This document shows, in pieces, positions 42,937-51,923 of a stretch of 64,000 bases of DNA. Each line of letters opens with the position of its first letter. Position 1 is the stretch's first letter. The notes beneath the pieces were generated by a model, which worked only from the letters and a program-made list of their open reading frames with translations, was not told the origin of the DNA and did not search any database. Source of the DNA: Comamonadaceae bacterium (GTDB taxonomy: Bacteria > Pseudomonadota > Gammaproteobacteria > Burkholderiales > Burkholderiaceae_C); the NCBI GenBank assembly GCA_009996515.1, contig JAACZV010000002.1:246118-310117 (forward strand), read 5' to 3'. Made by a program: the position numbers and the translations under genes.

Positions 42937-43974
42937 TCAGGCGGCCTGCCGCTGGCCGCTCAGGCCCAGCTGGCCGAACAAATCCTTGGGGTCGGCCATG
43001 CGCGGGATCAGGTCCAGCTCGGTGCCCAGGCCCAGCTGCTGGCTCAGCTCGCGCAGCAGGCGCAGCGCCGAGAAGTCCTCCAGCGCGAAGCCCACCGAGT
43101 CGAACACGGTGAGCTGCTCGCGCGACTCGCGCCCCGGGGCCTGGCCGGCCAGCACACGCCAGAACTCGGTGACGGGAAAGTCGGCCGGCATCTGCTGCAC
43201 GTCGCCCTCCAGCCGCGACTGCGGCTCGTACTCGACGATGACGCGGGCCCGCTGCAGCACGCCGGGGTGCAGCTCGGTCTTGCCGGGGCAGTCGCCGCCC
43301 ACGCCGTTGATGTGCATGCCGGGCGCCAGCAGGTCCGGCGTCAGGATGGTGGCGTTGCGCTTGTCGGCGGTGGCGGTGGTGACGATGTCGGCGCCGCGCA
43401 CGGCCTCGGCCGCGCTGGCGCAGACGGTCAGCGCCAGGCCCGGCGTGGCCCGCAGGTGGGCGACCAGCCTGGCCGTGGCGGCGGGGTCGATGTCGAACAG
43501 GCGCAGCTCGCGTATGCCCAGCAGGTGGTGGAAGGCCAGGGCCTGGAACTCGCTCTGCGCGCCGTTGCCGATCAGCGCCATCACGCGGCTGTCGGGGCGG
43601 GCCAGGCAGCGGGCCACCATCACGGAGGTGGCGGCGGTGCGCATCGCGGTGGTCAGCGTCAGCTCGGACAGCAGCAGCGGGGCGCCGCTGGCCACGTCGG
43701 CCAGCACGCCGAAGGCCATCACGGTGGGCAGGCCCAGGCGGTGGTTGCTGGGATGGCCGTTGACGTACTTGAAGCTGTAGAGGCGGGCGTCGGCGATGGG
43801 CATCAGCTCGATGACGCCGTCCGGCGAATGGGCGGCCACGCGCGGCGTCTTGTCGAATTCGGCCCAGCGCAGGTAGTCAGCCTCGAGATGCCCGACCAGG
43901 CGGCGCAGTAAATCGGGCAGCCCCACGCGCTGCACGATGCGGGCGACGTCGGCGGTGGTCAACAAGGTGGTCAT
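42937..43974 (-). CDS. Ornithine cyclodeaminase-family protein
   Basis: A 345-residue member of the ornithine cyclodeaminase/mu-crystallin family. It has a Rossmann region (VMALIGNGAQSEFQALAF), SVMVARCLARP, INGVGGDCPGKTEL and DSVGFALEDF. This last signature is characteristic of true ornithine cyclodeaminases, which convert ornithine to proline with NAD recycling. It is divergent from an Lrp-type regulator, fitting amino-acid catabolism. The specific substrate is inferred; dehydroproline or other imino acid reductases are alternatives. Confidence 0.88.
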   Translation of the reverse strand: MTTLLTTADVARIVQRVGLPDLLRRLVGHLEADYLRWAEFDKTPRVAAHSPDGVIELMPIADARLYSFKYVNGHPSNHRLGLPTVMAFGVLADVASGAPLLLSELTLTTAMRTAATSVMVARCLARPDSRVMALIGNGAQSEFQALAFHHLLGIRELRLFDIDPAATARLVAHLRATPGLALTVCASAAEAVRGADIVTTATADKRNATILTPDLLAPGMHINGVGGDCPGKTELHPGVLQRARVIVEYEPQSRLEGDVQQMPADFPVTEFWRVLAGQAPGRESREQLTVFDSVGFALEDFSALRLLRELSQQLGLGTELDLIPRMADPKDLFGQLGLSGQRQAA

Positions 43975-44098
43975 GGCGGTCTCCGTGGGTGTTTTGGGCC
44001 ATTCTTGACAGCCTGGATGTCAAACAGAAGCGCAAGTCCTGCCAAGAAATGCTGCATGATTTGCCAAAATGTCAGTCTGTTCTGACGAATTGATCGAT

Positions 44099-44524
44099 AT
44101 GGACGCCCTGGACCAGCAACTTCTCGCGCTGCTGCGCACCGATGCCCGTGCCAGCGTCGCCACGCTCGCGGCCAAGCTCAAGGTGTCGCGGGGCACCGTC
44201 ACCAACCGCATCGCGCGGCTGGAGGACGGCGGCGTCATCACCGGCTACACGGTGCGGCTGCGGCCCGATGCCGTGCCCGACCAGATCACGGCCTGGATGA
44301 GCATCACGGTGGAGGGCAACCGCACCCGCGAGGTGGTGGCCATGCTGCTGGGAGAACCTGGCGTCACGGGGCTGTTTGACACCAATGGCCGCTGGGACCT
44401 GCTGGCCGAGATCCGCAGCGCCAGCCTGCAGGAGCTGGCCGATGTGCTGGAGCGCGTGCGGCTGATCAAGGGCATCGCCAGCACCGAGACCAGCATCCAC
44501 CTGCAAAGCTACAAGCTGTCCTGA
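44099..44524 (+). CDS. Lrp/AsnC-family transcriptional regulator
   Basis: A 141-residue regulator with an N-terminal helix-turn-helix (residues about 1-55, ASVATLAAKLKVSRGTVTNR) and a C-terminal ligand-binding RAM domain. I used the ATG at 44099 (MDALDQQLLALL), the usual family start; an in-frame ATG at 44069 would add ten residues. It sits 124 bases from the divergent cyclodeaminase gene and probably regulates it in response to ornithine or another amino acid. Confidence 0.88.
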   Translation: MDALDQQLLALLRTDARASVATLAAKLKVSRGTVTNRIARLEDGGVITGYTVRLRPDAVPDQITAWMSITVEGNRTREVVAMLLGEPGVTGLFDTNGRWDLLAEIRSASLQELADVLERVRLIKGIASTETSIHLQSYKLS

Positions 44525-44549
44525 CCGCCTCGGTTATCGTCCCGGGCCC

Positions 44550-45494
44550 ATGATTGCTGATCCCATGACTTCCGTGTTCCTGCGCCGCGCCGGCCGTGTC
44601 GGCCTGTCGGCCCTGCTCGCCATCCTGGCCGGCTGTTCCGTGCTGTCGAGCCCGACAACCCAGCCGCCCGTCGTCACGCCGCCGGTCGAGCCAGCGCCCG
44701 TCGTCAAGCCGGCCCCCAGGCCGCCGCGCCTGGGCCTGGCCCTGGGCGGCGGCGCGGCGCGCGGCTTTGCCCATATCGGCGTCATCCAGGTGCTGGAGGA
44801 GAACGGCATCAAGGTGGACCTCGTCGCCGGCACGTCGGCCGGCAGCCTGGTCGCCTCGCTCTACGCCTCGGGCAAGGGCGGCAAGGAGCTGCAGCAGCTG
44901 GCCGAGACCATGGACGAGGGCGCCATCACCGACTGGTCCTTCCCGCTGCGCGGCCTGATACGCGGCGAGGCGCTGGCGCGCTACATCCGCGACAAGACCG
45001 GCGGCAGGAACATCGACCAGATGGCGCTGCCGCTGGGCATCGTCGCGACCGACCTGTCCGACGGCTCGTCCATCCTGTTCCGCAGCGGCGACACCGGCAC
45101 GGCCGTGCGCGCCTCCAGCGCCGTGCCGGCGGTGTTCCAGCCGGTGCGCATCGGCCAGCGTGAATACGTGGACGGCGGCCTGGTGTCGCCCGTGCCGGTG
45201 CGCTTCGCCAGGGAGATGGGGGCGCAGTTCGTCGTCGCGGTGGACATCAGCTCGCCGCCCGAGAAAGACCCGCCGGGCGATGCCTTCCGCATGCTGATGC
45301 AGACCTTCTCCATCATGGGCCGCAGCATCAACATGTTCGAGCTGCGCGACGCCGACGTCGTCATCCGGCCCCGGCTGGACGGCGTGGGCAGCGCCGACTT
45401 CACGGCCCGCCGCCGCGCCGTGCAGGCCGGGCGCGAGGCCGCACTGGCCATGCTGCCGCTGCTGAAGCAGCGCATCGCCGACAAGACCCGCTGA
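44550..45494 (+). CDS. Patatin-like phospholipase lipoprotein
   Basis: A 314-residue protein with a lipoprotein signal (LAILAGC), a Pro-rich linker and a patatin domain. Motifs are oxyanion-hole GGGAARG (about residues 67-72), the serine elbow GTSAG (94-98, Ser96) and the catalytic-dyad Asp in DGGLVSP. The lipobox suggests periplasmic or outer-membrane anchoring. An alternative start at 44565 fits the signal peptide equally well. It is followed by a LON-domain gene four bases downstream. Confidence 0.88.
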   Translation: MIADPMTSVFLRRAGRVGLSALLAILAGCSVLSSPTTQPPVVTPPVEPAPVVKPAPRPPRLGLALGGGAARGFAHIGVIQVLEENGIKVDLVAGTSAGSLVASLYASGKGGKELQQLAETMDEGAITDWSFPLRGLIRGEALARYIRDKTGGRNIDQMALPLGIVATDLSDGSSILFRSGDTGTAVRASSAVPAVFQPVRIGQREYVDGGLVSPVPVRFAREMGAQFVVAVDISSPPEKDPPGDAFRMLMQTFSIMGRSINMFELRDADVVIRPRLDGVGSADFTARRRAVQAGREAALAMLPLLKQRIADKTR

Positions 45495-45498
45495 CGCG

Positions 45499-46131
45499 AT
45501 GGACACCGAGACGCCGCTGTTCCCGCTGCGCTCGGTGCTGTTCCCCGGCGGCCAGCTGCCGCTGCGCATCTTCGAGCCACGCTACCTGGACATGGTGCAG
45601 CGCTGCCAGGCCCGCGGCCAGCCCTTCGGCGTCGTCGCGCTGACCTCGGGCGACGAGGTGCGCCGCCGCGACGGCGCGGGCTTCCGGGCCGAGGCCTTCC
45701 ACGACATCGGCACGCTGGCGCACATCGAGCGCTTCGAGCGCGCCCAGCCCGGCCTCATCGAGATCCGGGCGCGCGGCATGCAGCGTTTCCGGCTGCTGGA
45801 CAGCCGCTGCCTGAGCCATGGCCTGTGGGTGGGGCGGCTGGAGCCGCTGGCGGACGACGTGGCCGTGGCCGTGCCCGAGGACCTCGAGGCCGCCGCGTTG
45901 CAGCTGCAGGATCTGCTGGCCGGCTGGGCGCAGCGCGACGCCGCCGACAGCCTGCCCGTGCAGCCGCCCTATCACTGGGACGACGCCGGCTGGCTGGCCA
46001 ACCGCTGGGCCGAGCTGCTGCCCATGCCCGTGGAGGAACGCCAGCGCCTGATGGCCCTGGACAACCCGCTGCTGCGGCTGGAGCTGGTGGTGGACCGGTT
46101 GGACGCGATCAGGCGTCCAGCCAGTCCGTGA
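45499..46131 (+). CDS. LON peptidase N-terminal-domain protein
   Basis: A 210-residue stand-alone LON substrate-binding domain, starting FPLRSVLFPGGQLPLRIFEP and carrying RYLDMV and MRFR-like cores. It lacks ATPase and protease domains, so it is probably a YcbW/CRBN-like ligand- or peptide-binding protein. It follows the patatin gene by four bases and its end overlaps the convergent hydrolase gene by 23 bases. Confidence 0.87.
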   Translation: MDTETPLFPLRSVLFPGGQLPLRIFEPRYLDMVQRCQARGQPFGVVALTSGDEVRRRDGAGFRAEAFHDIGTLAHIERFERAQPGLIEIRARGMQRFRLLDSRCLSHGLWVGRLEPLADDVAVAVPEDLEAAALQLQDLLAGWAQRDAADSLPVQPPYHWDDAGWLANRWAELLPMPVEERQRLMALDNPLLRLELVVDRLDAIRRPASP

Positions 46132-46936
46132 GCGCCGCCAGCACCTGGGCCTGCTCGGGCTCGTTGAAGATCTCGTGCGCCAGGCCCGGCCAGGCGCGGC
46201 TGCTGACCCGGCTGGCCGGCGCCGCGGCCGCGAAGGCGGCGCCGCCGCGCGGCGCCACGCAGCGGTCCGCGCCGGCCCACATCAGCAGCGTCGGCAGCGC
46301 CCAGCGCGGCGCGTCGGCGATGACGCGGGCACCGGCATCGACGATGAAGCGGGTCAGCCGCGCGGTGATGCGGTCGTGCACCAGCGGGTCGGCGGCATAG
46401 GCGCGCACGACGGCCGGGTCGCGGCTGATCCACTCGGGCTTCAGGCCGTTGCTGACCGCCAGCCCCGGCGCGAGCGCGCCGGCCAGCGCCAGGGCCAGCT
46501 TCTGGCCGGCGTTGAGGCCGGGGTCCAGCGCCGGGGAGGACAGCACCAGGCCGTCCAGCGGCCGGCTCCAGGCGGCCGGCCGGTCGGCCAGTGCCTCGGC
46601 GGCGAAGCGCGCGGCCACCGCCCCGCCCATGCTGTGGCCCAGCAGCACGAAGCGCTGGCCGGGCTGGCGCAGCGCGTCGATGACGCGCGCCGTGTCGCGC
46701 AGCAGCGCGTCGGGCACCGGGATGTCGCCGCGCCGGCCTTCGCTCCTGCCGTGGCCGCGGTGGTCCCAGGCATGCACGTCCCAGCCGGCCGCGTTCAGCG
46801 CCGCGGCGACATGGGCATAGCGCCCGCCATGCTCGCCCAGGCCATGCACCAGCAGCAGCCGGCCGCGCGCGGCGGCCGGGGCGGGCCAGTGGTGCAGGTG
46901 GAGCCGGAGGCCGTCGTCGGTGGTGAGGGAGCTCAT
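46109..46936 (-). CDS. Alpha/beta hydrolase, monoacylglycerol lipase type
   Basis: A 275-residue hydrolase. It has LLVHGLGEHGGRY as oxyanion region, the nucleophile elbow LLGHSMGGAVAAR, an Asp in MWAGADRCV and a C-terminal His in LAHEIFNE. I chose the ATG at 46936 (MSSLTTDDGLRL) over longer frames. This is the serine aquatic lysophospholipase/monoacylglycerol lipase family. It is convergent with the LON-domain gene. Confidence 0.88.
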   Translation of the reverse strand: MSSLTTDDGLRLHLHHWPAPAAARGRLLLVHGLGEHGGRYAHVAAALNAAGWDVHAWDHRGHGRSEGRRGDIPVPDALLRDTARVIDALRQPGQRFVLLGHSMGGAVAARFAAEALADRPAAWSRPLDGLVLSSPALDPGLNAGQKLALALAGALAPGLAVSNGLKPEWISRDPAVVRAYAADPLVHDRITARLTRFIVDAGARVIADAPRWALPTLLMWAGADRCVAPRGGAAFAAAAPASRVSSRAWPGLAHEIFNEPEQAQVLAALTDWLDA

Positions 46937-47104
46937 CGGGTCGCGGGCGGGAAGTCGGGCCGCCAGTGTGCCCCAGTGACGTGCATGGCCGCGGCCCAGC
47001 ACTCGCGACTACATTTCCGCGCTGGGCATGCCTGCCCGCTGCAGTTCTAACAACGCCGGTTGGCGGTGCCGCGCGGACCCGGCGACACGTCTTGGGGACC
47101 TCAG

Positions 47105-47926
47105 ATGAATCGCTTCACGAAGATGCGCTGGGCGCTGCTGGCCGGCCTGTCCGCGACCGGCTTGACGATGCTGCCCACCACGACCCTGGCCGCGCCGGGC
47201 GGCTCGATGCTGGAGTTCGACCAGCGCGTCGGCGCGCGCAGCGAGCGCCTGCGCCTGGCGGTCTCGCCCACCCACGTGGCGGTGCTCAACGAGGCCGGCC
47301 AGACCACGCTGCTGTACCAGCGCGCCAGCCGGCTGCTGGTGCTGATCGACCATGGCGGGCGCAGCTACCGGCAGCTGGACCGACCGCATCTCGAGCGGCT
47401 GGCCGAAGAGGTCAACGCGGCGATGCGCCAGACGCGTGCACGCATCGACGCCCTGCCGCCGGCCGAGCGGGCCCAGGCCGAGCGGGCGCTGGCCGACCTG
47501 CTGGGCGGCCCGCCGGCGCCCGCCGGCGAGACGCTCAGCTTCGGCGCCGCGGCGCAGCGCGGACGGGCCGCCGGCATCGAATGCCGTTGGTACGACATGC
47601 AGGTCGGCGGCAAGGCCACCGGCCGGGTCTGCGCCGCCGAGCCGCGCCGCGTGCCGGGCGGCGAAGGCGTGCTGGAACTGCTGGGCGCGATGGCCGAGGC
47701 CTATGGGCAGCTGAGCCGGCTGACGGCGGCGCAGCTGCCCGCCGCGCTCCGCGGCAATCCGCTGCTGCCCATGGTCAAGCTCGGCCAGTTGCCGCTGCTG
47801 ATGCAGCAACAGCGCGGCGCCGGCGAGTCCAGCGAATCGCGGCTGCTGTCGGTCAGCGAGGCGCCCATCGCGGCCAGCGTCTTCACCATTCCGGCGGGCT
47901 TCCGCGACGCCTTCGCCGCGACCTGA
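47105..47926 (+). CDS. Periplasmic protein of unknown function
   Basis: A 273-residue protein with a signal peptide (MNRFTKMRWALLAGLSATG, cleavage near TLAAPG). The mature part (LRLAVSPTHVAVLNEAGQTT, IDHGGRSYRQLDRPHL, IECRWYDMQVGGKATGRVC) resembles DUF4412-like proteins but is not a confident match. A single Cys pair (about 50 residues apart) may form a disulfide. It precedes the GDSL esterase gene by 153 bases. Confidence 0.7.
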   Translation: MNRFTKMRWALLAGLSATGLTMLPTTTLAAPGGSMLEFDQRVGARSERLRLAVSPTHVAVLNEAGQTTLLYQRASRLLVLIDHGGRSYRQLDRPHLERLAEEVNAAMRQTRARIDALPPAERAQAERALADLLGGPPAPAGETLSFGAAAQRGRAAGIECRWYDMQVGGKATGRVCAAEPRRVPGGEGVLELLGAMAEAYGQLSRLTAAQLPAALRGNPLLPMVKLGQLPLLMQQQRGAGESSESRLLSVSEAPIAASVFTIPAGFRDAFAAT

Positions 47927-48079
47927 GCGCCGCTCGTGACGCCACCGTCGGGCGGCGTCCGCCACGCGTTGCCGCGGCCTGTCAACCCGGGTTATTGCCC
48001 CGCTCATCTCCGCGATTCACATCGCGGGTCGTCTTGCCTCCAATGGGTCGGGGCTCAACCAAAAAAATTGGAGACAACC

Positions 48080-49135
48080 ATGAGTTCACCTGTTAGCCGC
48101 GTCGGCTGGATACGTTCGACGCTGGTCAAGCTGGCGCTGGCGCTGTGCCTGCCCGCCGCCCATGCCGTGCCGTCGTTCAGCACGATCTACGTGTTCGGCG
48201 ACAGCCTGTCCGACACGGGCAATACCCAGGCCGTGCTGGGCACCAACGCCATCGTCGCCAACACGGCCGGCTATGGCTCCAACGGGCGCTTTTCCAACGG
48301 CCCGGTCTGGCACGAGAGCCTGGCCACCGGCCTGGGCCTGGCCCCGGCCACGCGCTCGCGCAGTGGCGGCAACAACTACGCCCATGGCGGTGCGCGCATC
48401 GACAACGCCAGCGGCTATTCGGCCGGCGTGCTGAACCAGTACGCCTCCTACACCTCGGGCAAGGGCGCCGCGGGCGCCGACGCCGACGCGCTCTACATCG
48501 TCTGGGGCGGCGGCAACGACGCCCGCGACCTGGTCGGCAATGCCAACCCCCTGAGCGCGATCCAGAGCGCGATCAACAGCCTCAGCGGCGTGCTGACCGG
48601 CCTGCTGAACTCGGGCGCGACCACGCTGCTGGTGCCCAACCTGCCGGATCTGGGCCGCATCCCCGAGTTCCGCACCGGCGCCAATGCCGGCTCGGCCACG
48701 CAGGTGAGCAAGCTGTGGAACGAGGCGCTGCTGAGCATGCTGGAGGAGATCAACGCCCATGCCACGGCCTCGATCTACTTCCTCGACGTGTTCTCCATCT
48801 TCAACGACGTGCTGGACCATCCGGCGTCCTACGGCTTCAGCAACACCACCGGCCAGTGCCGTTCGCTGGGCTTCCTGAACCTGACCGAGGTCAGCTGTGC
48901 CAATGCCGACCGCTGGGTGTTCTGGGACCAGATCCACCCGACCAAGGCCGCCCATGCGCTGCTGGGTGCGGCCGCGCTGGAACTGCTGAGCAACGGCTCG
49001 CCGCTGGCCCGCGTGCCCGAGCCGGTCAGCGTGGCGCTGGTGCTGCTGGCCCTGGTGCTGGCCGCGGCGGCCGGCCGTCGCCGGCGCGCCGCCGCGCCGG
49101 ACGGCCTGCCGCTGCCGTCACCGGCACTGGCCTGA
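48080..49135 (+). CDS. SGNH/GDSL hydrolase with PEP-CTERM sorting signal
   Basis: A 351-residue secreted esterase. It has a signal peptide (ending PAAHAVPSF), the GDSL block FGDSLSDTGNT with Ser nucleophile, GGGNDARD and WDQIHPTKAAH holding the Asp-His pair. The C-terminus is a PEP-CTERM tail: VPEP, a hydrophobic stretch and RRRR. That implies processing and surface retention by an exosortase, which is not in this window. GGAG precedes the ATG at 48080. Autotransporter and thermolabile hemolysin families share the domain. Confidence 0.9.
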   Translation: MSSPVSRVGWIRSTLVKLALALCLPAAHAVPSFSTIYVFGDSLSDTGNTQAVLGTNAIVANTAGYGSNGRFSNGPVWHESLATGLGLAPATRSRSGGNNYAHGGARIDNASGYSAGVLNQYASYTSGKGAAGADADALYIVWGGGNDARDLVGNANPLSAIQSAINSLSGVLTGLLNSGATTLLVPNLPDLGRIPEFRTGANAGSATQVSKLWNEALLSMLEEINAHATASIYFLDVFSIFNDVLDHPASYGFSNTTGQCRSLGFLNLTEVSCANADRWVFWDQIHPTKAAHALLGAAALELLSNGSPLARVPEPVSVALVLLALVLAAAAGRRRRAAAPDGLPLPSPALA

Positions 49136-49187
49136 CTGCGTGGCACGGGGCCGGTGGCGACACCGGGCCTGGCCGGCGCTTCCCGAG

Positions 49188-49215
49188 CAAGGCCCCGGCG
49201 CGCGCCGGGGCCTTG
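49188..49215. terminator. Bidirectional terminator, convergent end
   Basis: A 13-bp perfect stem (CAAGGCCCCGGCG with its complement) separates the esterase gene from the convergent LytTR gene. It is flanked by modest T-rich sequence only. Confidence 0.6.
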
Positions 49216-49243
49216 TCGTTTCCGCCCGCGCCAGCCGGCCCGT

Positions 49244-49969
49244 TCAGATCGCCTTGCGCAGCCGCTCGTAGCCGCTGCGGCTCACCGGGATGCGCTTGCC
49301 GTTCCTCATGCGGGCCAGGTGGGCGTCGCTGTCGGTGCGCTCCAGGCCTTGCAGCGCGGCCAGGTTGATGATGAAGGAGCGGTGCACGCGCACGAAGCGG
49401 GCCGGGTCCAGCAGCGCCTCCAGCTCGGAGATGCGCTGGTTCTTCAGGTGCTCGCGGCCATGGGCGTGGAAGGCCACCTGGTCGGCCTGGGCCTCGATGT
49501 AGGCGATGTCGTCCACCGGCAGCACCTGCAGGCCTTCGCCGTCGCGCACCAGCACGCGCGCGATGCCGGGCCCGGCCGGCGCCAGCAGCCGTTCCAGCCC
49601 CGGCGCGGCCTGGCCCAGCAGGCGCCGGGCGCGCTCCAGCGCGGCGTCGAAGCGGGCCTGCGAGAAGGGCTTGAGCAGGTAGTCCACCGCGTGCAGCTCG
49701 AAGGCGCGCAGCGCATGCTGGTCATAGGCCGTCGTGAAGATGATGCCGTCGCGCCGGCCGGTCAGCTCCAGCACCTCCAGCCCGGTGAGCCTGGGCATCT
49801 GGATGTCCAGGAAGACCAGCTCGGGCTTGAGCTCGGTGATGGCGCGCGCGGCGTCCAGGCCGTTGTCGGCCTCGGCCACGATGTGGATGTCGGCATGCGG
49901 CCGCAGGTACTCGGCCAGCAGCCGGCGGGCCAGGGGTTCGTCTTCGGCGATGAGGGCGCGCAGGCTCAT
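49244..49969 (-). CDS. LytTR-family response regulator
   Basis: A 241-residue regulator. The receiver domain has acidic residues EDEP, the phospho-acceptor Asp in LVFLDIQMP and KPF. The C-terminal LytTR DNA-binding domain covers about residues 140-241 (ARFVRVHRSFIINL). The ATG at 49969 overlaps the sensor-kinase stop, so the two are translationally coupled. It pairs with the LytS-type kinase just upstream. Confidence 0.92.
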   Translation of the reverse strand: MSLRALIAEDEPLARRLLAEYLRPHADIHIVAEADNGLDAARAITELKPELVFLDIQMPRLTGLEVLELTGRRDGIIFTTAYDQHALRAFELHAVDYLLKPFSQARFDAALERARRLLGQAAPGLERLLAPAGPGIARVLVRDGEGLQVLPVDDIAYIEAQADQVAFHAHGREHLKNQRISELEALLDPARFVRVHRSFIINLAALQGLERTDSDAHLARMRNGKRIPVSRSGYERLRKAI

Positions 49970-51027
49970 GGCGGCGTCTCCAGCGGCAGGATGATGTCCA
50001 CGGCGAAGCCCTCGGGCGTGGCGCCCCATTGCATGCGGGCGCGGCCGTGGTACTGCGCCGTCAGGCGTTCGCGCAGGTTGCGCAGGCCCAGGCCAAGCCC
50101 GGCCTCCCTGGCCGGTGTGGCGGGCACCGGGTTGCGCACGGCCAGGTGCAGCCAGCCGTCGCGGGCCAGCGCCTGCACCCGCAGCAGGCCGCCGCCGTCC
50201 AGCGGGCGCAGGCCATGCTTGAGCGCGTTCTCCACCAGCGGCTGCAGCGTCAGCGGCGGCAGCAGCGCGTCCAGGCAGTCGGGCGCGGCGTCCATGGCCG
50301 TGGCCAGCTTGTCGCCCAGGCGCTGTTTCTCGATGGCGAGGTAATGCGTCAGCAGGCCCAGCTCGTCCTCCAGCCGGATGCGCTCGCGGCCGGCGAGGTC
50401 CAGCGTGCGGCGGAAGAACTGCGCCAGGTCTATGGCCATGGCGCGGGCGGCGGCCGGGTCCAGGTGGGTGAGGGCGCTGATGGAGTTCAGGCTGTTGAAC
50501 AGGAAATGCGGGTCGATCTGCAGGCGCAGCAGCTGCAGCTCCATGTCGCGCGCCAGCAGCCGGGCCTGGGCCTCGCGCTCGCCGGCGGCCTGGGCGCGCT
50601 GGAAGGCGATCAGCAGGTCGTGCGCCAGCACCGACAGGGCCAGCAGCGCCAGCAGGCCGGCCGCCAGCAGGGCCAGGCCGCGCGGGTTCAGGCCCACCCA
50701 GCCGCCCGGATGGCCGAACAGGCCGCCGGCCGCGTCCCAGCCGGCGGCCAGGGCGGTCATGACGGCGGCCAGCGTCAGCACCAGGCTGGCGCGGTAGCCC
50801 AGGGCGGCCGCCCAGCTGATGGCGCCGAAGGGCCGGCTGCGGCAGGGGTAGTAGGTGGCCAGCAGCACGAAGGCCAGCACGCCGCACAGCGGCACCGTCC
50901 AGGGCAGGGCCCAGGCCAGCGGTGCCAGCGCCAGCGCCTGCAGCAGGCCGGCCAGCGCCAGGCCTGCCAGCAGCCAGGCCAGCAGCCAGGCGGCCAGCGC
51001 GCGCAGATGGGTCAGCAGCGGATGCAA
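49966..51027 (-). CDS. LytS/YehU-type sensor histidine kinase
   Basis: A 353-residue membrane kinase with four to five N-terminal hydrophobic segments and a His_kinase domain: phosphorylated His region QIDPHFLFNSLNSISALTHL, N-box PLVENALKHGL and G-box GLGLGLRNLRERL. No extracytoplasmic sensor loop is large, so it may sense through its membrane segments. The LiaF-like gene upstream ends seven bases before it. Confidence 0.92.
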   Translation of the reverse strand: MHPLLTHLRALAAWLLAWLLAGLALAGLLQALALAPLAWALPWTVPLCGVLAFVLLATYYPCRSRPFGAISWAAALGYRASLVLTLAAVMTALAAGWDAAGGLFGHPGGWVGLNPRGLALLAAGLLALLALSVLAHDLLIAFQRAQAAGEREAQARLLARDMELQLLRLQIDPHFLFNSLNSISALTHLDPAAARAMAIDLAQFFRRTLDLAGRERIRLEDELGLLTHYLAIEKQRLGDKLATAMDAAPDCLDALLPPLTLQPLVENALKHGLRPLDGGGLLRVQALARDGWLHLAVRNPVPATPAREAGLGLGLRNLRERLTAQYHGRARMQWGATPEGFAVDIILPLETPP

Positions 51028-51034
51028 GGCGGTG

Positions 51035-51748
51035 TCAGTTCTTGACCTCGACGCCGCCGAACATGACCTCGCCGCGCAGCAGCAGGCGCGGGCCAGGCGT
51101 CATGGGCGGCACGGTCTTGTCCTCGACGCCGCCGAAGGTGGACGTGACTTCCACCACCACCAGCCAGTCGCGCGGCACGCGCAGCTCGATGCCGCTGAAA
51201 TGGGCCGACACGTCCAGTCTGGCCTCGGTGCCGTCGATGACGGCCTGGGTCAGGTCCAGCTCCACGCCGCCGAAGGTGCTGGCGATGCGGCCGCCCTTGA
51301 GGCTGCGCGAGTCGCAGCGCTGGCTGACGGCGCTGAAGCTGGCGTCGATGTTGATCTGATCGCCATGCTCCAGCGTCGAGGCCGGGAAGCCGGCCTGGCG
51401 GCGGCGCGGGAACAGGCCGCGCGCCAGCACCGACAGGCCCACCAGGATGATGAGGACGGGCCACCAGTTGCGTGGACTGAAGTCGACATAGCCCAGGTTG
51501 CGCGCCGTCAGCAGGCCGCCCAGCAGCATCAGGCCCAGCGCGAACAGCGCGCTGCCCACATGGCAGGGCCGGGCCAGCCGGGCCAGGCCCAGCAGCACGA
51601 AGACCAGCGGCCAGAAGGTGCGCAGCAGCGGCAGGCCGAACACATTGAGGTTGTCCAGCAGGGCCAGCACGCCGAAGCCTATGACGCCCAGGCCGAAGAC
51701 GATGCGGCTGCCGGCATGGTGGGAGCGGTGGAAATGGGCGGGGCGCAT
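51035..51748 (-). CDS. LiaF-like membrane protein (DUF5668)
   Basis: A 237-residue protein with four predicted transmembrane helices in residues 15-115 (GSRIVFGLGVIGFGVLALLD onwards) and a C-terminal soluble beta-rich domain (ASFSAVSQRCDSRSLKGG, STFGGVELDLT, STFGGVEDKTV, MFGGVEVK). The repeated FGGVE motif is characteristic of the LiaF/VraT C-terminal domain. It is in an operon with a LytTR two-component system, so a regulatory role on that kinase is likely. Confidence 0.85.
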   Translation of the reverse strand: MRPAHFHRSHHAGSRIVFGLGVIGFGVLALLDNLNVFGLPLLRTFWPLVFVLLGLARLARPCHVGSALFALGLMLLGGLLTARNLGYVDFSPRNWWPVLIILVGLSVLARGLFPRRRQAGFPASTLEHGDQINIDASFSAVSQRCDSRSLKGGRIASTFGGVELDLTQAVIDGTEARLDVSAHFSGIELRVPRDWLVVVEVTSTFGGVEDKTVPPMTPGPRLLLRGEVMFGGVEVKN

Positions 51749-51876
51749 GGCGTGTTCTCGGTGGACGGATGGCGTCAGTAGACACGCAGACGGCGCCTGG
51801 CGCGGCCTGGTTGCGGCGAATCGCCGCCAATCGCCGACGAATCGACGGCCGCTGCGCCGCAGCGAGCGGGCATGAA

Positions 51877-51906
51877 AAAAGCCCGGCGCTTGCGCACCGG
51901 GCTTTT
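51877..51906 (-). terminator. Terminator downstream of the phasin gene
   Basis: A 10-bp stem (AAAAGCCCGG with CCGGGCTTTT) followed by T-rich sequence on the minus strand, 18 bases past the phasin stop. Confidence 0.8.
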
Positions 51907-51923
51907 CGAGAGGCGACGAACGA

